Shown piece after piece: positions 28,226 through 38,024 of a DNA stretch of 64,000 bases. This DNA is from Flocculibacter collagenilyticus. GTDB taxonomy: Bacteria > Pseudomonadota > Gammaproteobacteria > Enterobacterales > Alteromonadaceae. The notes under the pieces were generated by a model. The model ran no database searches and had not been told where the DNA came from. It saw nothing but the letters and a program-made list of their open reading frames with translations. The position numbers and the translations under genes are program-made. The number at the start of each line of letters is the position of its first letter. The first letter of the stretch is position 1. Where the stretch lies: positions 1,798,001 through 1,862,000 of the forward strand of contig NZ_CP059888.1 of the NCBI RefSeq assembly GCF_016469335.1. Direction: 5' to 3'.

Positions 28226-29788
28226 TTAATGTTTATATTTTCTTATTTGCATAATCATTCCCATATGAGGGTGATCAAAGTAGTGTATTTCGCCACTGAT
28301 GACGCGTTTATTTTGCTTAAAGTAATACGTTTTAAGGTTGGGAGCTGATGTTTCTTTATCCGTGTTGTTCGCTTCCATTATCGTACTGTGTGCAAGAGGG
28401 TTTAATGCATCCACTTCATTTTTGTTTGAAGCAACATCAAGATGACCAGCGTTGTTTGTATCAGCATTTAAGTCTAGCAATGCCAGTGGAACTTGTGCTG
28501 GCTTTCTTACATTGAATTCGGCTTCTACAAATAGGTAATGCTTTAAGTGAACCCGAAATAAACCGTCTAGCTCCCATACCTTTTCAGGTAAATAGCTTAC
28601 TGGCTCTAAAGGCTCGTCTGTAATCACTTCGTGCGTTTCAAAGTTTATTTGATAACCTTGCTCAATTTTATTAAGCAGCTCGTTGATGTTTTTTGAGACC
28701 AACTCTTCCTGTGAAACCGATTGTTCCATTTCCAGATCGCTGTCACTAACAGCACTAGCGTCTACCGCTACTGTTTCTGGCGGTGTTAATAACTTTAATG
28801 GTTGTCCAAAATAATCGTATTGGTTAGTAAAATTCTTTCCTGCATACAGTCGAGTTCTGCGGGTTTGCTTTCTGGGTAACGCCGGCTGACGCCAGCCTAA
28901 GTGCAAAATGGGCTTTAAATCAGGTTGTTTTCTTAGGTTATTATAAATGTCATCTAACTGGAGACTGTTTTTAGAAATTAAATGTACATATGGACTTTTG
29001 TCTAACTCGCCAGCTTCTTCCCACTCAATAGCGTCAATTTGACGTTTTAAAACAGCATGTTCGAAGCCGTTGTAATTGATATCGTTAAAATATTCAATAT
29101 GAGGTAATTGAATGAATGTTACTTCAGCAGGAAATAAACAATCAGTTTGTATAGTGAACACTTGGTTATGCGTAAACAACTGAATGTAAGCATTATAAAT
29201 AAAGGTATCGAGTGCTAATTCAGCCTCGTCAGTCAACGCAGTTGAGTCGGCTAAAAGTGATGTAACATCAGTTTGCGAAGTTGTAGGTGAATGACCTTCT
29301 GTATTAACGTTCTCGTTGTTAAGTTGCATGCTCTCATTGAGTAAATTGTCTATCGACTCGTTTTCATTGGTATTATCAAAAAAGGCAGGCTGTTGTTGGT
29401 AACTTTGCATCAATACTTTATGAGGTTCGGCGTTAATAATTGCTTTATCAAGCTCGAGTATATTCGGGAGTACGCCCTCTTCAGGTATGTCACTTTGAAG
29501 TAGTGGTTGTTGTGGAAACTCGCAAGACGATAACCCTTTTTTTACACCACTAATATCAGGGTAATGATATGGCGTCAGTAAATCTCTTATTCTTTTTAAG
29601 GGTATTGCCGTGACGTTGTCCTCAAACTTTTCTGCGACATCAGCATCTGTTTTGTTATTAGTAAATAAGATGATTTCAATTTCAAACCATCGAACACCGC
29701 CAGAACGCGTTTGCGCTTCAACTTGAGTCGAAAATGTAACAACAGAAACAAATAAAATCGTTAAAACAACACGTACGTGCTTTATCAT
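28226..29788 (-). CDS. csiV: CsiV-family periplasmic protein
   Basis: A 520-residue secreted protein with a signal peptide ending QVEA (about residue 25), then RWFEIEIILFTN, the N-terminal signature of the CsiV family, a poorly conserved acidic middle, and a conserved C-terminal region (VHLKHYLFVEAEFNVRKP ... YFDHPHMGMIMQIRKY). CsiV is a peptidoglycan-binding protein described in Shewanella as a partner of the insulin-cleaving-type protease, and it is usually encoded next to mfd, as here (33 bases downstream). A GTG at 29803 would extend it by five residues; the ATG at 29788 gives the more normal signal peptide. Confidence 0.85.
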   Translation of the reverse strand: MIKHVRVVLTILFVSVVTFSTQVEAQTRSGGVRWFEIEIILFTNNKTDADVAEKFEDNVTAIPLKRIRDLLTPYHYPDISGVKKGLSSCEFPQQPLLQSDIPEEGVLPNILELDKAIINAEPHKVLMQSYQQQPAFFDNTNENESIDNLLNESMQLNNENVNTEGHSPTTSQTDVTSLLADSTALTDEAELALDTFIYNAYIQLFTHNQVFTIQTDCLFPAEVTFIQLPHIEYFNDINYNGFEHAVLKRQIDAIEWEEAGELDKSPYVHLISKNSLQLDDIYNNLRKQPDLKPILHLGWRQPALPRKQTRRTRLYAGKNFTNQYDYFGQPLKLLTPPETVAVDASAVSDSDLEMEQSVSQEELVSKNINELLNKIEQGYQINFETHEVITDEPLEPVSYLPEKVWELDGLFRVHLKHYLFVEAEFNVRKPAQVPLALLDLNADTNNAGHLDVASNKNEVDALNPLAHSTIMEANNTDKETSAPNLKTYYFKQNKRVISGEIHYFDHPHMGMIMQIRKYKH

Positions 29789-29821
29789 GTTTAAAAATAC
29801 CACTCTTATTACTGGTAACGG

Positions 29822-32800
29822 TTAGGCTGCAACTTGTCTTTCATGTAAATCATTTAAAATTGCATTAATTAGTTTCACACGCTCTTTGGTATCTTTTGCT
29901 TCAATATTAAATTTTAAGCGGGTAGGTCCTTCCATACGATATATCTGAGGTTGTGTTTGGATCAAGGAAATAATGAAGCTTGGGTCAACTTTTGTGTTTT
30001 GAGTAAACTCAATCACACCGCCTTTTGGTCCAGCTTCAAGTTTACTAATACCTAACTTTTCAGTGATCATTTTAAATTCTGTTATCTTGATCAGGTTTTT
30101 GGCTGCATCAGGCAGTAATCCGAAACGGTCGATTAATTCTACTTGTACATCATCTAATTGTTCGGTGGATGTACAGCTTGCAATTTTTTTATACAACGAA
30201 AGGCGAATATTAACGTCATGAATGTAGTCATCTGGCAGTAATGCTGGAATTCTTAGTTCAACTTCAGATTGCTTTCTAATTAGATGATCAAGCGTTGGTT
30301 CTTTACCTTCTTTTAACGCGTGAACGGCCTGTTCCAGCATGTCCATATAAAGGGTATAACCTACAGATGCAATTTGGCCACTTTGTTCATCACCTAATAA
30401 CTCACCTGCACCACGTATTTCCAAGTCGTGGGTTGCCAGTGCGAAGCCAGCCCCTAAGTCTTCAAGGTTCTCAATAGCTTCTAAACGCTTAATGGCATCT
30501 TTTGTCATGCGCTTTTCATGTGGCGTTAATAAATAGGCGTATGCTTGGTGGTGCGAGCGTCCAACGCGGCCTCTTAATTGATGCATTTGCGCCAGACCTA
30601 GATGGTCGGCTCGGTCCATAATAATAGTATTGGCGGTTGGAACGTCGATGCCTGTTTCAATAATTGTGGTACACACGATCACGTTAAAACGTTGGTGATA
30701 AAAATCAGACATGATGCGTTCAAGTTCTTTTTCTCGCATTTGACCATGTGCGGTAGTAACCGTCGCTTCAGGCACTAACGTAGCTATTGCTTGGGCGGTT
30801 TCTTCAATGGTGTCTACATTATTGTGCAAGAAATAGACTTGGCCACCACGTTTAATCTCGCGCAAAATAGCTTCGCGTATAAGTGCGTTATCTTTTTGTC
30901 TGACAAATGTTTTAACCGACAATCGCTTGGCCGGAGGAGTCGCAATAATTGATAAATCGCGCATCCCGCTCATGGCCATATTGAGTGTTCGAGGAATTGG
31001 AGTGGCAGTCAAAGTTAAAATGTCTACATCAGCACGCAATGCTTTAATTTTTTCTTTCTGGCGTACACCAAATCTGTGCTCTTCATCAACGATCAGTAAG
31101 CCTAAATCGGCAAACTTAATATCTTCTTGAAGTAATTTATGTGTGCCAATCACGATATCTACACGACCGTTATTTAATTCTTCTAGTACTGCTTTTTGCT
31201 CTTTAGGTGTTTTAAAGCGCGATAGCACTTCTACTTTAATTGGCCAATTGGCAAATCGGTCTTTAAAGTTTTCATAATGTTGTTGTGCGAGCAGGGTGGT
31301 GGGTACTAAGCACGCTACTTGTTTTCCGTCATTAACAGCCACAAAAGCTGCGCGCATAGCTACTTCTGTTTTACCAAAGCCCACATCGCCACACACCAAT
31401 CTGTCCATCGCATTTGCTTTTGTCATGTCTTGAATAACAGACTCTATTGCATCCACTTGGTCAACGGTTTCCTCAAAAGGGAAGCCATTTGCAAATTGCA
31501 CATATTGTTCTTTATCAATTTTATAAGCGTAACCTGGCTTCGCTTCACGTTGGGCGTAAATATCTAGTAGTTCAGCTGCTACGTCTCTTACACGTTCAGC
31601 AGCACGTTTTTTTGCTTTTTCCCAAGCGTCAGAACCTAGTTTATGAAGGGGGGCTGATTCTTGCTCGCCACCTGAATAACGGCTAATTAACTCTAGCGAT
31701 GAAACTGGTACAAATAATTTTGCGTCATTTGCATATTGAATCGATAAAAATTCGGTTTGCGTTCCGCCAGCATCAATGGTTTCTAAGCCTAAATAACGCC
31801 CGACACCGTGATCAATGTGCACAATAGGCTGTCCGACTTTAAGCTCTGCTAAATTGCGAACAATAGCATCGGCACTGGTTTCTTTTTCGTGTTTGCGGCG
31901 ACGCCTGCGCTGGCTGACACGATGACCTAGCAATTCTGTTTCAGTAATAAGCACTACAGGCGGTTGTGTTTTATGGTGAGGATTAAAAATTACACTATTT
32001 TCAGCTGTACCAACCACTAAGCCAACGCTTGTTTGTGCGTCTAAAAATGCAGACAAGTGCTGAAATTCCTGTGGCCGTATATCAGCTTTTGCCAACAATT
32101 CTGAAACGGTTTCTCTTCGGCCAGCCGACTCAACTGAAAACAACACTCGGCCGCGCTGCTCTTTAATGCTTACGATAAAGTCTTGTAAACTTTTGTATGG
32201 CGTTTTTGACTGATTATTGATGGCGATGTCAGGAATGGTCGCGGCATCAATATTTGTTCTGCCCGCCGCTTTGGTAAGCTCGGCAATACTTAACGTAATA
32301 CGCGGGTATGTTTTGAAGTGGCTAAATAATTCTTCTTTAGGTAAGAATATACTAGTTGGTTCTAATAAAGGCCGTGTTACATCATAACGTCTGTCTTCGT
32401 AGCGAAACGATATATCTTTCCAAGCTTGATCAGTTGCACCTTCAAGATCCCCAAGCGTTAATAACAATGTGTTATTAGGCAAGTAATCAAAAATGGTCGC
32501 AACATTATCGAAAAATAGTGGCAAATAGTATTCAATACCAGCAGGCATATTTCCTTTGCTTACTTGCTGATAGATACTTTCTTTTTCATTCGATAATTTA
32601 AACAGCTCGCGATATTTTGTTCTAAAACGTTCAATGGCATCTTCGTCAGTAGGAAATTCACTACCGGGTAGTAACTCCACTTTGTCTAGTTTATTGCCAG
32701 AGCGCTGCGTTTCAATGTCAAAAATACGAATGCTATCAACTTCATCATCGAAAAGATCTAATCGAATGGGTGTGGTTGAACCCATTGGGAAAATATCGAA

Positions 32801-33319
32801 AATTGACCCTCGTAATGAGTACTCACCGTGCTCCATCACTTGATCAACCGAGTGATAACCTGCTGATTCTAAGTCATTGCGCAATTGGAATGGGTCAAAT
32901 TTGTCACCATTTTTAACCACTAAGCTATTAGCATTAATGTAAGCTTTCGGAGCAATTCGTTGGATAACCGTGCTAATAGGGACAATAACGACACCGCTTT
33001 TAAGTTTTGGTAAGTTATAAAGTGTTTGTAAGCGTTGCGAGATTATATCTTGGTGCGGGCTAAAACTATCGTATGGTAAGGTTTCCCAGTCTGGGAATAC
33101 AAATACGTCATAATCATTGGGCTGTTTAAAAAATGCGAGCTCTTGTTCAATTTTAAGTGCAGTAGGTGTGTCGGGCACAACAAGTAATGTTGGCCCAGCG
33201 GCTTTGTCTACCGCTTCGCTTACTGCAAGCGAAAGGGCGCTACCTACTAAATTTCCCCAGTGGATTTTATCTTTATTGTTTTTTACAAAAGGAAGATTTA
33301 ATAAGTTAGTGGTAGACAT
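29822..33319 (-). CDS. mfd: Transcription-repair coupling factor
   Basis: A 1,165-residue Mfd (E. coli 1,148). It has an N-terminal UvrB-homology region, an RNA polymerase-interaction domain (RID; about 490-560 with KVGQPIVHIDHGVGRY), a RecG-like translocase with Walker A GDVGFGKT (about residue 645) and DEEH (about 745), RGRVGR motif VI, and a C-terminal TRCF domain. It removes stalled RNA polymerase at lesions and recruits UvrA. It is followed on the same strand by csiV and preceded by aguB. Confidence 0.97.
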   Translation of the reverse strand: MSTTNLLNLPFVKNNKDKIHWGNLVGSALSLAVSEAVDKAAGPTLLVVPDTPTALKIEQELAFFKQPNDYDVFVFPDWETLPYDSFSPHQDIISQRLQTLYNLPKLKSGVVIVPISTVIQRIAPKAYINANSLVVKNGDKFDPFQLRNDLESAGYHSVDQVMEHGEYSLRGSIFDIFPMGSTTPIRLDLFDDEVDSIRIFDIETQRSGNKLDKVELLPGSEFPTDEDAIERFRTKYRELFKLSNEKESIYQQVSKGNMPAGIEYYLPLFFDNVATIFDYLPNNTLLLTLGDLEGATDQAWKDISFRYEDRRYDVTRPLLEPTSIFLPKEELFSHFKTYPRITLSIAELTKAAGRTNIDAATIPDIAINNQSKTPYKSLQDFIVSIKEQRGRVLFSVESAGRRETVSELLAKADIRPQEFQHLSAFLDAQTSVGLVVGTAENSVIFNPHHKTQPPVVLITETELLGHRVSQRRRRRKHEKETSADAIVRNLAELKVGQPIVHIDHGVGRYLGLETIDAGGTQTEFLSIQYANDAKLFVPVSSLELISRYSGGEQESAPLHKLGSDAWEKAKKRAAERVRDVAAELLDIYAQREAKPGYAYKIDKEQYVQFANGFPFEETVDQVDAIESVIQDMTKANAMDRLVCGDVGFGKTEVAMRAAFVAVNDGKQVACLVPTTLLAQQHYENFKDRFANWPIKVEVLSRFKTPKEQKAVLEELNNGRVDIVIGTHKLLQEDIKFADLGLLIVDEEHRFGVRQKEKIKALRADVDILTLTATPIPRTLNMAMSGMRDLSIIATPPAKRLSVKTFVRQKDNALIREAILREIKRGGQVYFLHNNVDTIEETAQAIATLVPEATVTTAHGQMREKELERIMSDFYHQRFNVIVCTTIIETGIDVPTANTIIMDRADHLGLAQMHQLRGRVGRSHHQAYAYLLTPHEKRMTKDAIKRLEAIENLEDLGAGFALATHDLEIRGAGELLGDEQSGQIASVGYTLYMDMLEQAVHALKEGKEPTLDHLIRKQSEVELRIPALLPDDYIHDVNIRLSLYKKIASCTSTEQLDDVQVELIDRFGLLPDAAKNLIKITEFKMITEKLGISKLEAGPKGGVIEFTQNTKVDPSFIISLIQTQPQIYRMEGPTRLKFNIEAKDTKERVKLINAILNDLHERQVAA

Positions 33320-33387
33320 GTTTTAAATTACACCTTTAATCTGCTATTCAATGATATTGATATTGTTCAATGTGACTAATGCTGCCA

Positions 33388-34275
33388 TTAATCACGGTAT
33401 ATTTTTGTGAGATCGTGATAATGGTCCACTCTACGATCTCGTAAATAAGGCCAAATACGTCTTACATCTTCACTACGATGTTTGTCTAAAAGTGCAAACA
33501 AAATTTCATCATCTTGTTCATTAGCATGTGCTAACACTTCGCCTTGCGGGCCTGCAACAAACGAATTACCCCAAAACTGTATGCCGTCACTGTGACCAGA
33601 CGGGTCTGATTCATGACCCACTCGGTTACAAGCAATTACCGGAATACCATTAGCTACGGCATGCGCACGCTGTACAATAACCCATGCGTCAAGCTGGCGC
33701 GCTTTTTCTTCATCATCGTCCCGAGGATCCCAACCAATGGCTGTTGGATAAATTAACACTTCCGCACCCGCCATTGCCATTAATCTTGCCCCTTCAGGGA
33801 ACCACTGGTCCCAACACACTAATACGCCTAATTTACCTATACTGGTTTGAATTGGTTCAAAACCCATATCGCCAGGCGTGAAATAAAACTTTTCGTAAAA
33901 GCCCGGATCATCTGGAATATGCATTTTACGGTATTTTCCAGCGATTGAACCATCTGACTCTATCACTACGGCGGTGTTGTGATAGAGACCCGTTGCGCGT
34001 TTTTCAAATAAGGATGCAACGATGACAACGTTAAGTTCTTTTGCTAATTCGCCTAGCGCAGCGGTTGAAGGGCCGGGAATTGTCTCAGCTAAATCAAATA
34101 ATGAAACGTCTTCATGTTGACAAAAATACACTGAGCGATGCAATTCTTGTAATACGACTAAGTCAGCGCCTTCGGCTGCGGCATCTCTTATGCCTTGCAT
34201 GGTTTTTTTAAAGTTTGCATCAACATTATTGCTGGTTGCATGTTGAATTAATGCTGCTTTAATTTTGTTTTTCAT
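33388..34275 (-). CDS. aguB: N-carbamoylputrescine amidase
   Basis: A 295-residue nitrilase-superfamily amidohydrolase with catalytic triad E44 (QELHRS), K117 (KYRKMHIPD) and C154 (VLVCWDQWFPEGAR). The CWDQWFPE context and overall length match AguB, which hydrolyses N-carbamoylputrescine to putrescine, CO2 and ammonia. The neighbouring aguA, 65 bases upstream on the same strand, makes its substrate, so the pair forms the agmatine-to-putrescine route. Confidence 0.95.
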   Translation of the reverse strand: MKNKIKAALIQHATSNNVDANFKKTMQGIRDAAAEGADLVVLQELHRSVYFCQHEDVSLFDLAETIPGPSTAALGELAKELNVVIVASLFEKRATGLYHNTAVVIESDGSIAGKYRKMHIPDDPGFYEKFYFTPGDMGFEPIQTSIGKLGVLVCWDQWFPEGARLMAMAGAEVLIYPTAIGWDPRDDDEEKARQLDAWVIVQRAHAVANGIPVIACNRVGHESDPSGHSDGIQFWGNSFVAGPQGEVLAHANEQDDEILFALLDKHRSEDVRRIWPYLRDRRVDHYHDLTKIYRD

Positions 34276-34340
34276 AACTTGTAACTCGTTAATCGTAACG
34301 TTGAAAGTTGTTTATTGTTCAAAGGATATATAGCCTACAG

Positions 34341-35384
34341 CTACAAAGATAAAGTACCTTTCGGTAATTGCATGGTAATACAGTGCAAGCTACCAAATTG
34401 ATGCACCAAAGGTAAGCAATCAATACCAATCACATTATGATTTGGATATGCCTTGGCAATAACATCTAAAGCGATTTGATCATTGTCATCTTGATAAGTT
34501 GGCACTAGCACGCAATTATTGATAATTAAATAATTGGCATAAGTGGCTGGCAGCCTTTCGCCATCATTATTTATTTTTTTACTTGGCCACGGAAGGGGAA
34601 ACAAGCGATAAGCAGAGCCAGCTTCTGTGCGAAAAGAAGCTAATTGTGTTTCCATCTTTTTCAGGGCTGCGTAATGTTCGTCGTCTTTATCTGGACAGGC
34701 GATATAAACAATGGTGTTATTTGGGGCAAAACGTGCCAGCGTGTCAATGTGCGAGTCGGTATCATCGCCTGCTAAGTAACCATTATCTAGCCATAGAAAG
34801 TGTTTAACGCCTAACTTTTCTCTAAGTGTATCTTCAATGTTTTCTTTAGATAGGTCAGGATTTCTATTGTTGTTTAATAAACACTCTGACGTAGTAAGCA
34901 GCACACCGTGTTCATTAATTTCAATACCGCCACCTTCTAATACCATTGGAATATGTTCAATGTTGGTATCGTTAAAAAAATGGCTCGCGAAAAGGTGGTT
35001 ATTTATTTCATTGTCGAGCTGATGTTCATATTTTTCTCCCCAACCATTAAAAGTAAAGTTAAGTACTTTTATTTTTGAACCGTCTGAAACAGTAATAGGG
35101 CCGTGGTCGCGTGCCCATGTATCATTTGTGTTGGTGATTACCCAATAAACTTTATCAAGTTGTTCACTGGAAAGGCTGGGATTAAGTAACGCTGAAATTC
35201 GTTCTTTTTCTTTTTCACTATGCGCAACAATAACTAAATTTTCGTGCTCGAGAATGTGCTTAGCGATATTTAAATATACGGGCTCTACGCTGGTTAATAT
35301 TGGTGCCCAGTCAGTGTCTTTATGTGGCCACGTTAACATCACTGCGTCTTGCGCTGCCCACTCAGGTAATAATTGATATTGCAT
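34341..35384 (-). CDS. aguA: Agmatine deiminase
   Basis: A 347-residue member of the guanidino-group modifying superfamily, converting agmatine to N-carbamoylputrescine. Signatures are the N-terminal MLTWPHKDTDWAP, NDTWARDHGPI (catalytic Asp), EGGGIEIN, DDTDSHIDTLARF (catalytic His) and the C-terminal GSLHCIT with nucleophile Cys335. It starts one base after the stop of the upstream PilZ gene, indicating translational coupling, and is followed by aguB. Confidence 0.96.
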   Translation of the reverse strand: MQYQLLPEWAAQDAVMLTWPHKDTDWAPILTSVEPVYLNIAKHILEHENLVIVAHSEKEKERISALLNPSLSSEQLDKVYWVITNTNDTWARDHGPITVSDGSKIKVLNFTFNGWGEKYEHQLDNEINNHLFASHFFNDTNIEHIPMVLEGGGIEINEHGVLLTTSECLLNNNRNPDLSKENIEDTLREKLGVKHFLWLDNGYLAGDDTDSHIDTLARFAPNNTIVYIACPDKDDEHYAALKKMETQLASFRTEAGSAYRLFPLPWPSKKINNDGERLPATYANYLIINNCVLVPTYQDDNDQIALDVIAKAYPNHNVIGIDCLPLVHQFGSLHCITMQLPKGTLSL

Positions 35385-35385
35385 G

Positions 35386-35970
35386 TTAGATATTTTGTTT
35401 CTTTAATTCTGATTTACGTTTTAGCTGTTTAGACTGCTCGTGCAAGCTAGCCTTAACCACAATTTCTCTGTCTTCTTCACGAATAAGCGAAAATACCGCG
35501 CTATAGGCGTTATCCTCAATTTTTACTATTTCGCCATAGCAATATATAGCCGCGGCTTCCTGTGATAAAAATAACTTTAATAACAACTTTTGACCTAGTT
35601 GCAAATTTAACTCAGACGTAAATCTAAGGCCACCTCCGCCATAGGCAAGGGTCGCGTGCCGATGTTCTGGTTCGTCTTGCATGGTTAGAATATGACTCAT
35701 AATAAGGTCAATTTTGCGTGACTGCGCTCTTAGGAACTCAGCAAGCTCTTCAGCGTGATCACCTAAATGACGCAACGGGCGCAATGCAGATGTTTCGAGT
35801 GTCGATATTTCCGTTGCAAGCTTGAATGGGTCAGGCATTTCAACAATAAAGTCATCGTAATGTGGCATAGCTTCATGCATAGCCAATGGGATGATGTTGA
35901 CATTAGTTACGTGCTCAATCATGAAATATTCATGTAATTGCTCAATTTTTTCTTCTATTGTTTCAGTCAT
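35386..35970 (-). CDS. PilZ-like domain protein
   Basis: A 194-residue cytoplasmic protein. Residues 1-95 are helical, and the region from about 100 to 185 resembles a PilZ beta-barrel (LAYGGGGLRFTSELNLQLGQKLLLKLFL ... IYCYGEIVKIED). The canonical RxxxR and DxSxxG c-di-GMP signatures are not intact, so it may be a non-binding or atypical PilZ protein. It is the first gene of a minus-strand run PilZ-aguA-aguB-mfd-csiV, with only 1 base to aguA. It is divergent from lolC. Confidence 0.7.
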   Translation of the reverse strand: MTETIEEKIEQLHEYFMIEHVTNVNIIPLAMHEAMPHYDDFIVEMPDPFKLATEISTLETSALRPLRHLGDHAEELAEFLRAQSRKIDLIMSHILTMQDEPEHRHATLAYGGGGLRFTSELNLQLGQKLLLKLFLSQEAAAIYCYGEIVKIEDNAYSAVFSLIREEDREIVVKASLHEQSKQLKRKSELKKQNI

Positions 35971-36069
35971 TAAGCGTGCCTAATTTTTTATGTTCTTGAG
36001 TCAAAAGCAATAAGCCCTTATTATCCCGTAACTTTATCCCAATTAACATCTTTGATATTAATTTTATCT

Positions 36070-37284
36070 ATGTTTCATCCATTAAGTATATTTTTAGGTT
36101 TGCGTTACAGTCGTTCGAAAAAAAGCGCTGGCTTTCTTTCGTTTATTTCCTTTTTCTCAATGTCGGGTATTTTGCTTGGTGTATTGTCTCTTATTGTAGT
36201 TGTTTCTGTTATGAATGGATTCGAAAAACAGTTAAAAGACCGAATATTAGGTGCAGTACCGCATTTAATTATTAATCAGCATGATGAACAAAACACGCCA
36301 CCCGCAGAGCTAATAACAACATTGGAGCAATTGCCAAGCGTTTCAAGTATTTTGCCTTATCAAGAATCTGAATCAATTGTTCAATCGCCTTATGAATTAA
36401 AAGGCGTTATGACTCAAGGGGTATTTGATAAAACAAAAGGGTTTGAAATAATTAAAACCAATATGGTCAACGGCAGCTGGGAATCACTTTTTTCACAAAA
36501 ATACTCAATTGTTATTGGTCGTTATTTAGCGTCACAACTTAAAGTGCGTATAGGCGATAAAGTAAAGCTTATGGTTACCGAGGCAAGTATTTATACGCCG
36601 CTTGGAAGAATGCCAAGTCAGCGTAATTTTACGGTGACAGGCATTTTTGATACAGAGTCAGAAATTGATGACAAAATAGTACTTATTTCCGGTGACGCGT
36701 TACAAAAATTATTGCGTAAAAAGAATAAAACTGCAGAACATTGGCGTGTTTATTTACATGATGCGTTCGAGTTTTCAGAGGTAACATCGCAACTAGACAA
36801 TGCGGGCATTATATACAGCAGTTGGGAGGGTACCCACGGAAAATTATTCCAAGCCGTGAAGATGGAAAAGAATATCATGTGGATATTACTGACCTTAGTG
36901 ATTGCTGTTGCATCGTTTAATATTGTATCGGCATTAGTCATGATGGTAACTGAAAAAACCAGTGAAATAGCCATTTTAAAAACCCAAGGCATTAAGAATA
37001 TTACGCTGTATAAAACTTTTGTGATTCAAGGGCTTTATAATGGCGTAATTGGTAGCATTCTTGGGGTCATTTTAGGTGTTCTTATCACTCTTAACATAAA
37101 CGAAATATCAGCCGTTTTTGGATTGTCGATGCTGGGTCCAAACATTGAATTGCCCATATTATTACAATTGAGTGATGTGCTTATTATATTTGTAGGCGCG
37201 TTAGGACTGAGTTTATTGGCCACTGTCTATCCCGCTTATCAAGCAGCTAAAATAGAGCCTGCATCAGTATTAAGATACGAATAA
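36070..37284 (+). CDS. lolC: Lipoprotein-releasing ABC transporter permease LolC
   Basis: A 404-residue inner-membrane protein with a TM helix near residues 20-45, a large periplasmic MacB-like domain and three C-terminal TM helices (FtsX fold). The N-terminus FHPLSIFLGLRYSRSK and SVMNGFEKQLKDRILG match E. coli LolC. LolCDE extracts outer-membrane lipoproteins from the inner membrane for LolA. The frame extends to a TTG at 36052, but the ATG at 36070 gives the family-typical start. It is first of three consecutive lol genes. Confidence 0.95.
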   Translation: MFHPLSIFLGLRYSRSKKSAGFLSFISFFSMSGILLGVLSLIVVVSVMNGFEKQLKDRILGAVPHLIINQHDEQNTPPAELITTLEQLPSVSSILPYQESESIVQSPYELKGVMTQGVFDKTKGFEIIKTNMVNGSWESLFSQKYSIVIGRYLASQLKVRIGDKVKLMVTEASIYTPLGRMPSQRNFTVTGIFDTESEIDDKIVLISGDALQKLLRKKNKTAEHWRVYLHDAFEFSEVTSQLDNAGIIYSSWEGTHGKLFQAVKMEKNIMWILLTLVIAVASFNIVSALVMMVTEKTSEIAILKTQGIKNITLYKTFVIQGLYNGVIGSILGVILGVLITLNINEISAVFGLSMLGPNIELPILLQLSDVLIIFVGALGLSLLATVYPAYQAAKIEPASVLRYE

Positions 37285-37316
37285 CAAATTAAGACCCAAT
37301 TTGAAAAGAGATTTAT

Positions 37317-38015
37317 ATGCAAGATTTTGTAAATTGCGACAATGTTATTAAAACCTATCATGATGGTTCAGTAGATACACAGGTATTAAAAGGGTTAAGC
37401 CTGCATATTGCTAAAGGCCAACAGGTAGCGATTGTGGGTAGTTCAGGCTCTGGTAAAAGCACGTTGTTGCATATTTTAGGAACACTCGACAAAGCCACAC
37501 AAGGCACAGTTTTCATTGATGGAGTAAATACTGCCACGTTAAAAGCGAATGAGCTAGCAGAGTTTAGAAATCAAAAATTGGGCTTTATTTATCAATTTCA
37601 TCACCTGTTAATGGACTTTACTGCCCTTGAAAATGTGGCAATGCCATTGATGATAAGAAATGAGCCAGTAAATAAGGCGAATGAAATGGCACTCGCCATG
37701 TTAGACAAAGTAGGTTTAGCACACCGAGTTAATCATAAACCTAGCGAACTTTCGGGTGGAGAAAGGCAACGCGTTGCAATAGCGCGCGCATTAGTGACTC
37801 AGCCAGCGCTGATTTTAGCCGACGAGCCCACCGGAAACTTAGACCAAGAAAATGCAATTAAAATCTACGAGTTACTACGTACATTAAATAAAGAGCTGCA
37901 TACAACGTTTATTGTGGTAACTCATGATATGGAGTTAGCAAACAAGATGGATCAAGTACTAACTCTCCATAATGGTCAAATAGAAAGTTTGACTGCTACA
38001 AACGTTCAAGCGTAG
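37317..38015 (+). CDS. lolD: Lipoprotein-releasing ABC transporter ATPase LolD
   Basis: A 232-residue ABC ATPase with Walker A GSSGSGKST at 41-49, signature LSGGERQR from residue 145 and Walker B LILADEPTGNLD. It powers the LolC-LolE permease. It lies 32 bases downstream of lolC and 9 upstream of lolE. Confidence 0.96.
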   Translation: MQDFVNCDNVIKTYHDGSVDTQVLKGLSLHIAKGQQVAIVGSSGSGKSTLLHILGTLDKATQGTVFIDGVNTATLKANELAEFRNQKLGFIYQFHHLLMDFTALENVAMPLMIRNEPVNKANEMALAMLDKVGLAHRVNHKPSELSGGERQRVAIARALVTQPALILADEPTGNLDQENAIKIYELLRTLNKELHTTFIVVTHDMELANKMDQVLTLHNGQIESLTATNVQA

Positions 38016-38024
38016 GAAGGTACA

